From assembly GCA_012656075.1 (NCBI GenBank), contig JAAKBF010000221.1, positions 620,001-684,000 on the forward strand: DNA of 64,000 nucleotides. Reading direction: 5' to 3'. The translations under genes were made by a program, and so were the position numbers. The DNA is from Phytophthora hibernalis. Lineage: Eukaryota; Oomycota; Peronosporomycetes; Peronosporales; Peronosporaceae. A model generated the notes under the pieces. The model was not told where the DNA came from. It worked only from the letters and a program-made list of their open reading frames with translations, and did no database searches. This document shows, piece by piece, positions 58,200-64,000 of the stretch. The stretch's first letter is position 1. Each line of letters begins with the position of its first letter.

Positions 58200-59868
58200 C
58201 TACTCCGCAGTCTTGGATTTCTTCTTGTGCTTCTTCTTCTTCTTGTCAGCATCAGCGGGAGCTTCAACAACCTCCTCTTCCTTGACCTTCTTTTGCTTCT
58301 TGTCCTTCTTTGACTTCTTGGACTTCTTGGCGGGGGCCTCCTCCTCAACCTCCTCCATCTTGACGTCCTCGTCCACAGCAGGGCGCTTCTTACCCTTCTT
58401 AGACTTCTTCTCGGCCTTAGTAGCATCCTTCTTCAGCTCCTCAGAGACCTCCAGCATCACGTCAGCGTTCTTACGCGGGGCAGCGCCGCTTTCGTAGAAA
58501 GCGAGACGCTCCTCAACCTGCTCACGCATCTTGTCACCGTACTTGGTGGTGGGCTCGTCAATGAACGAGTCAATACGCGAAGCAATGGCGCACTTGTTCG
58601 CAAGGTAACGCGAAATGCGGCCCTTGTTCTTGGCAGCAGCGCGGCCAATGAAAGTCGAGTGGAACAGCAGACCGTACTTGGGGGTGTTGCCACGGGTCTT
58701 GAGCGCGCGGAACAGCGCCTTCTCGGCACCAAGAATTTGCACCGTCGAGGCCGGGCACTTAGCCAGGTTGGTCAGCGAACCAGCGTGCGAGATAAGGCGG
58801 GCACCCACCGACTCGCCGATAAGCGAAGCAAGGTTAGGAGCTACCGTCGACATCTTGGATACCAGGTACTCGTGCAGCTGACGACGGTACTCGGCAAGCT
58901 TTACAAGACGCGTGGTGAAGTTGTCCACGTTGATCATGTCGATCTCCGACATGTCCATGCCCATGGAGGAGCGCGAGGCGTGCAGGATCTGCTGGGCCTT
59001 GTCCTCGTCCAGGACGATCTTGGACAGGTCCTCGAGCGAGTCCTCGCTGAGCGTGTTGCGGTTCTTGATGAACGACGCACAACGGGCGTACACGTAGTTG
59101 TCGTTCACGATCTTGACCAGCTCGGGGAAGTGCCACGAGTACCACTCGCGGACGCGCATGGCGAACGTGTTGATGTCCTTGTCCATCTGGTCCAGCAGCG
59201 CAATAGCCTGGATGATCATGTTGTCAGCGCGGTTCACGTTGAATTTGACCTTGGCACGCGAGTACGAGTGGCCGAGACCGAGCTGGGCCTTGGCCAGGTT
59301 GCCCTGGGCCAGCTCCTTGACGAACGTGCTGAAGTGCATGCGCACGCCGCGCACGATCTCGAGCGTCGTCTCGCTCGTGTTGCAAGGCGCGCTGAGCTCG
59401 TCCGAGATGGCCTGGGCCAGACCCTTGTCCTGCACGCCGAGGGCGAACTTGCCCTTCTTGCCGGCCTTGACCTTGGGCAGGTTCATCTCCAGGAAGTTCT
59501 TGAGGTCCTCGCTCAGCAGACCTTCCGACACGTTGTTGATGTTCTCCAGAGCGTTCTCGGCCGACGTGAAGGGCTGGAAAGCCTTGAGCTTCACGACGCG
59601 TCCGAAGGAGGAAACGTCGGCGACGGCAGCCTGCACCTCGCTCAGAAGGCTACCGATCTCCTCGTTCTCCACCACCTCAAAGATTGCATAGCCCGAGGCT
59701 GACTCGAACAGCACGAAGTTGTTGGCACCCTGATTGACAAGAACGGAACAAAATTAGTGCCTCAAGTTCCTGAGCCTCTCAGCTGTGCAGCCCCGCATGT
59801 TGCACGTGCAACGGACGCCGCGCGCCCGAGATGCGGCCGGGTTAAAGTCACGTCTCCTAACTCACCAT
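58200..59868 (-). CDS. NOP56: Nucleolar protein 56, box C/D snoRNP core
   Basis: Core of C/D snoRNPs that guide rRNA 2'-O-methylation in the nucleolus. Two exons: 59866-59868, only the ATG, then intron 59730-59865, then exon 58200-59729. Joined start: MGANNFVLFESASGYAIFEV. Domains are an N-terminal NOP5NT region (residues 1-70), a helical NOSIC part (NMIIQAIALLDQMDKDINTF) and the Nop domain (MSTVAPNLASLIGESVGARL, AEKALFRALKTRGNTPKYGL, LFHSTFIGRAAAKNKGRISR). The tail is the usual Lys/Glu-rich KKxK stretch, ending KKSKTAE. Length is about 510, normal. GAEKALFRALK favours NOP56 over NOP58. A 347-codon antisense frame exists but is a codon-bias shadow. Confidence 0.92.
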
Positions 59869-60332
59869 GTTCGCCTTGACTGTTTTCCAACTGGGTGGGT
59901 GGTGGACGGAGGCGGCCGAGCGTCCAGTGGTTGCTGGCCAGCCAGGTCTACCTTGTCTCCTATTGGTCCGTATTATTAGCTTTTGAGGGGATGCAATTGG
60001 TGGTAAATAGTGGTGGTACGACTGAACTTTCATCCAATGGGTAAAATGAGGTTAGGGCAATTGGATCCTGAAACGACGCAATTGATGGAAGATGCCTTTT
60101 ATGAGACGGAGCAGCCTGCTTATCTGATGGAGAAGACTTGCGGTCATTGCAATGTCGTGCAGCATTGGCTGCAGGTTGACAGGCCTCGATGCAGTCGGGT
60201 CATATCCTTCATGGGGTTGAATGTTTTTACTGCCAGGAGACTGCAGTGCTCGATGCTGGGCGAAGAGGAGCTCAGATTTCGATTTATCGTGTCAAAAGTA
60301 AGTCAACAACCCCGAACGTTTAACACCCGACG
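59869..60332. other. Divergent region upstream of NOP56 and tyrosinase
   Basis: Holds the promoters of both genes. A 108-codon ORF (60010-60336), with one CGHCN motif, overlaps the tyrosinase start by four bases and is not supported by family likeness. Confidence 0.35.
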
Positions 60333-62007
60333 ATGAAGCATTTTACGTCTTGGTGCCTTGCTGTGTTGCTGTTTGCCGTGACGGCAATAGTTTCATCCGC
60401 TCAGGATGTCCCTGTAAACAACCGCGTGTCTCCCGTCACCGAAGCATCCGAACAACTGGCGCTGGCGGCATGCGGCCCGCGTATTCGAAAGCCCTGGGAC
60501 CTGTTGCTACCACAAGAAAAGGAACTATACCTACGAGCAATCGCGATGTCCATGGACGACGGCTACTACATCAAGTTCGTGGAAATCCACACGGAGCAAA
60601 TGACGACAGTGGAAGCGCACAACACGTGCATGTTCGTTTACTGGCACCGCTTGCTGTTGCTGGGATTTGAGAACATGCTTCGTAGCTACGGTGGCGAGTT
60701 CTCCTGCATCACTGTGCCATACTGGAACTACGTGGACGACAATCAGCTGTACATGGCCGGTGGCTGCCGCAGCATGGAGGAGTGCTCGTTGCTCTTACAG
60801 GAGTTTGGAGGGTCCTTGAACGGCTTCGGCGCCACTGTCAACATTAACGGATCACCCATCGGCGGAACCTGCGTTGTGACGCCTCCCCTCGACCACTTTT
60901 GCGAGGCCACTCACCTACGCGGGGGCCGTTGCGCCCGCTGTGTGCCCCGAGGCGATTGGCTCAGCTCTCCTTTCCCCGACGACAACCGTCAGCTCGCTCG
61001 CGCGTCAGCTTTCGCGACTCCGACGATCGCAGGCGTCGTGGAAAACTTGGAATTGGGAATCCACAGTAAGTTGACAAACATCAACGGGGTAACTGTTGGT
61101 AGTTTTGCTAACTGTGTGTGCTTGTATGTTTGTAGACACCGTTCACAGTGCGCTTGCCGGGGCAATGGGTTTCTTGGAAGCGCCGGCCGATCCGATCTTC
61201 TTTTCGCACCACGCCACCATCGACTTGCTGCATTCGATCTACTACAAGTGTGTTGTGGGCAACACAGTGCCGATTCCGCTGGAGCTGAAGTTGGGAGATC
61301 CCCGCGTCTTCACGGAATGCCCACGCCGTCAGTCACTTCCCATTAATGTGCCCGACCGAAATGTCCTACTGCCGCAGTCAAACATCTTGCTGCGCACAGG
61401 TGAAGAAGGCATCAACCCCACGTCCGTATTTTCGCAGTTCAACATGCTGGACCCGTTCTTCTCGGTCCTACCCTCGGAGTACCTGAGTTTCTCGGACATT
61501 CGCGATATTGGAGTCTTCAGCTACAACTACGAGATGACCGGGTTGCTGGCTGAAATGTTCACGACCTGCCCAGGTGCTGGCTTTGGCCCCGGAATGGCTG
61601 GACCTGGAATTCCGTTCCGCAACCTTGAAAGCGCCGCTAACAGTACCGAACAAAAGTACAAGTTCGTGGAGGCAGTGATCGTCCCTAGTAACCAGACCGT
61701 GGCTACTTGGTACAAGGAAGCACTGGCAGCGGCTTCGAACAGTTCTTCGGTTGAGTCGGCGATGGCAGACGCTTCTCAAGACGCTATGGCGGCGATCGAA
61801 GACGTGGAAAAGATGACATGTGTGTTTTACGATGAGTGTCGCGGAGGGGTGCACGACTTCAGCAATGATTTCCGTCAGAGCTTTCACGCGAATGGTTCGT
61901 CACCATGCACCACCATCCTTGCCAACATCAAAAGCGGTCGCGACCACATCCAAACACCCAACTGGCGCTCCATCTTTCTCCGCCACCTGAAGTGCGATCG
62001 CGCGTGA
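60333..62007 (+). CDS. Secreted tyrosinase
   Basis: A type-3 copper oxidase making o-quinones from phenols, for melanin or wall cross-linking. The N-terminal signal peptide is MKHFTSWCLAVLLFAVTAIV (cleavage after VSSAQ likely). CuA ligands: His in FVEIHTEQMTTVEAHN, then H-x8-H in EAHNTCMFVYWHRLLLLGFE. CuB ligands: GIHNTVHS made by exon joining across intron 61066-61135, and the third in FFSHHATIDLLHSIYY. The middle has PYWNYVDDNQ. The C-terminal 250 residues carry several N-glycosylation sites (NSTEQ, NQTV, NSSS) and Cys-rich ends (CVFYDECRGG, CTTILANIKSGRD). No frame breaks. Length about 535 is typical for oomycete tyrosinases. Confidence 0.88.
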
Positions 62008-62166
62008 GCAGGATTCGCGAAGTCATAGGTTGTGCTGCTTGCACTTGTATCCTGTTGTAGTAAGAAAAACGATGAATGTACGCGCTAATGCAAAGTTTTG
62101 TGTGACTCAAATCGCTTAGAAGCGCATTTACATTTTGTTGTGCGGACGACTTACACTTGTCGCTTC

Positions 62167-64000
62167 TTAGAGCTCTTGGAGGACTTCTTCGATGAAACTA
62201 ACAAAACTCGAGTCAATCTGCTCCTCTTCTTCGTCGCTATGCTGCTGGACGGCTAAACGCTTGACGGTACCGTCCAAGACACCAGTGTCCACACTGATTG
62301 CCATTTCTACACAAAATACGCATTGAAGCTCCGTCTGGTAGGAGCATGTAGGTTAGACATCAGCTTGAAATGGAGGGTATTCAAACAAAAGTGAGAATGT
62401 ACCATTTCGGCGAAGAAGAAAAACTTGACTTGCTTGTCCATGCTGCCGCTTGCCAAACAACCCAGGCAGTTGCTCCGGAAGAGTTCAATAACCTCATCCA
62501 CCTCAGGAACCTCGTTGAGAGTGTACGAAAGCGATGCGCTATTCGGCAATACACAATGGTTAGTTTAACCAATACATCAACTTTGAATGATAAAGCACTT
62601 ACATCTCGGTTGCTGTCGCCCACACCTGCTCGAACTTGCCTGCGTCAATTGCAGGATTTTCAACCAGATAGTCGAGCGCTGACATCGTGTCCTCGTCACT
62701 TTCAGCTTCATCAGCATTTTCTTCTTCATCGTCATCTAGAGACGTTGCGTGTGATGCCGTGAGTGATACCGAGCGTGAAGCCGGATAAGGCGCTGGGTGT
62801 GCCTTGACAGCCGGCTCGTGCTCTCGTCCATTTTGTGGTTGACGCTGCACATGATTCAGTGTGGTTTCATGCAGGTGACCATGATGGGGTTGCGACAGCT
62901 GGGGTGTTCGTGCAGCACGCACTTGAGCCTGCTCTGCAAACTGATGCAGTGCGTACTTGAGGATTTTCATGAAAATAACGTGACCGTTTCTATAAAGCAA
63001 CGAGTTGACAATCCACTTCAATGTCACTGACATATCGGTCAAGCCCGGCATGACGGAAATGTCCACCAAAAGAGGGTTCCTTCGGCCTTCTGCAAATAAA
63101 ATGAGTTAGCTAGCGCACAAAAACAAATTCAAGAAACATTGACAACAAAATACCTGTTCAGCAACAAATAGCCATTGCTGCTGTCCAGCAACTTTCTTGC
63201 TGGACGCGCAAATCAAACGATGCGCCTCCAAAAACACTTGCAAGTCGCGTGGGTCTAGCTCGTGAGCATCTACTGAGCCAAGATCAACTGACCATTCCTC
63301 TCTGCATATACGAAGTTTGGTTAGCACGTCTCCTCGGCGACGACAAGTCTCATTATCAAACAACGTACGATTCATCGTTCGCTGACTCCCACATATCCTC
63401 AAACTCGATGTCATCCACGGATAGATGCTCGAGTAAAAAGTCCTCAGCAGCAGCGGACAGGCCAGAAGGCATATCTGCAGAGCTAATGCGGAAAACGGTG
63501 TCGTCCACAGGATCGGAGCTGCCAATAAACCCAAACGCAGATCCGCTAGGTTTAGTGACTTCTGGTGCTGCATGTCCAATAAAATTGAAGCCTGATCCGT
63601 TTCCACTGTTTACAGCAGGCTGCTTCGTTTCGTTGCCGTTCACCAAACTGACTGGAGGCGCGTATCCATTATCCATAGACCTTGAATCAGAATCTCCATC
63701 GTGGTCATCGTAATCACCGCTAGACGGATAATGGGACGTTTGATAGCGAGGGTCACCAATCGTCTCCCTGTGCGTCGTACCTGTGTCGCTAATCGTTCCC
63801 ACAGATTCTGTGCGAATAGGATACGGCATTCCATGCCCAGCCAAGAACAGCTTCTTTCCTTCGTCACTCATAGACCGTTCACGTCCTTCTCGATTGTTTG
63901 CGGTAGGTGGGCACGCAGAGCCAACGTCCTCTTCAGTAGAGTCCGCGTCATTAAACTGCGGGTTATCGGGATCCAATCGGACAGCAGCAATCGCTTGCAA
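62167..64000 (-). CDS. Protein with two beta-adaptin-appendage-like platform modules, 5' partial
   Basis: The gene runs past 64000 on its 5' side. The exon at 63356-64000 has an acidic, Asn/Gly-rich linker with two similar phrases, SGFNFIGHAA and SAFGFIGSS, then module 1: IEFEDMWESANDE, an intron, EEWSVDLGSVDAHELDPRDL, QVFLEAHRLICASSKKVAGQ, LLVDISVMPGLTDMSVTLK. A spacer rich in His/Pro and Asp/Glu (62800-62690) follows. Module 2: GKFEQVWATATEMNEVPEVD, EVIELFRSNCLGCLASGSMD, KQVKFFFFAEM, MAISVDTGVLDGTVKRLAVQ, SFVSFIEEVLQEL, stop at 62167-62169. The helix-strand order resembles the beta-adaptin C-terminal platform (residues near FEQxW and CLASG like those in AP beta chains). The parent AP complex cannot be told. 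A one-A loss near 62395 is likely. Confidence 0.5.

Noticed and set aside
58659..59702. Plus-strand 347-codon ORF opposite NOP56
   Set aside because: Shadow of the strongly biased NOP56 codons; rich in Val, Leu, His and Arg without domains, while the other strand has complete NOP56 motifs.
60010..60336. 108-codon ORF upstream of tyrosinase
   Set aside because: Overlaps the tyrosinase start and lies in its promoter; only one CxxC motif and no family.

Overview
The window is nuclear eukaryotic DNA, most likely from an oomycete and probably a Phytophthora-type plant pathogen. The evidence is compact genes with short GT-AG introns (about 60-90 bp, one of 136 bp) and intergenic gaps often under 250 bp. 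Host genes include an EFHC-type ciliary protein, a cytosolic tubulin carboxypeptidase, a secreted tyrosinase and a K+ channel, a mix expected of a flagellate stramenopile. The repeat islands hold Gypsy, MULE, hAT, pogo and mariner remnants. No species is claimed.

Layout. 1-10.96 kb is a gene block: PRPP synthetase (5' end outside the window), a REEP/HVA22 protein, a single-pass membrane protein, an ARM-repeat AGTPBP1/CCP1-like carboxypeptidase and an SK-type K+ channel. 11-35.2 kb is a transposon island. It contains a foldback inverted repeat, a hAT element with inverted minisatellite arrays, a SINE-like stretch, a mariner fragment, an Ulp1-like TE gene, a Gypsy chromovirus-type LTR element on the minus strand with an extra plus-strand ORF, a pogo fragment, and a MULE whose reading line runs into a C48/Ulp1 protease. 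35.3-64 kb is a second gene block: PhyH dioxygenase, a TALE homeobox protein with a second divergent homeodomain-like region, a PolX-like protein missing a metal ligand, an HSD17B10-like SDR, ALG6, a small mitochondrial-type membrane protein, NIT2 omega-amidase, mitochondrial RbfA, a Cu+-ATPase with six metal-binding domains, an RPUSD2-like pseudouridine synthase, EFHC, NOP56, tyrosinase, and a beta-adaptin appendage-like protein that runs off the right edge.

The genes are mostly unrelated housekeeping functions packed as divergent or convergent neighbours. No operon-like or defence-system logic is visible. The most unusual items are the Cu-ATPase (five of six metal-binding domains carry C-x3-C instead of C-x2-C), the MULE-Ulp1 fusion, the double homeodomain, the PolX pseudoenzyme and the tandem appendage platforms.

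Caveat. Many conserved host genes are broken by single-base frameshifts. Nearly all look like one missing base, often in a short homopolymer, and adding it back restores family motifs (for example HPGE in the carboxypeptidase). I read these as consensus undercalls, not pseudogenes, so gene boundaries below span several frames. Exon positions were worked out by hand from splice signals and reading frame.
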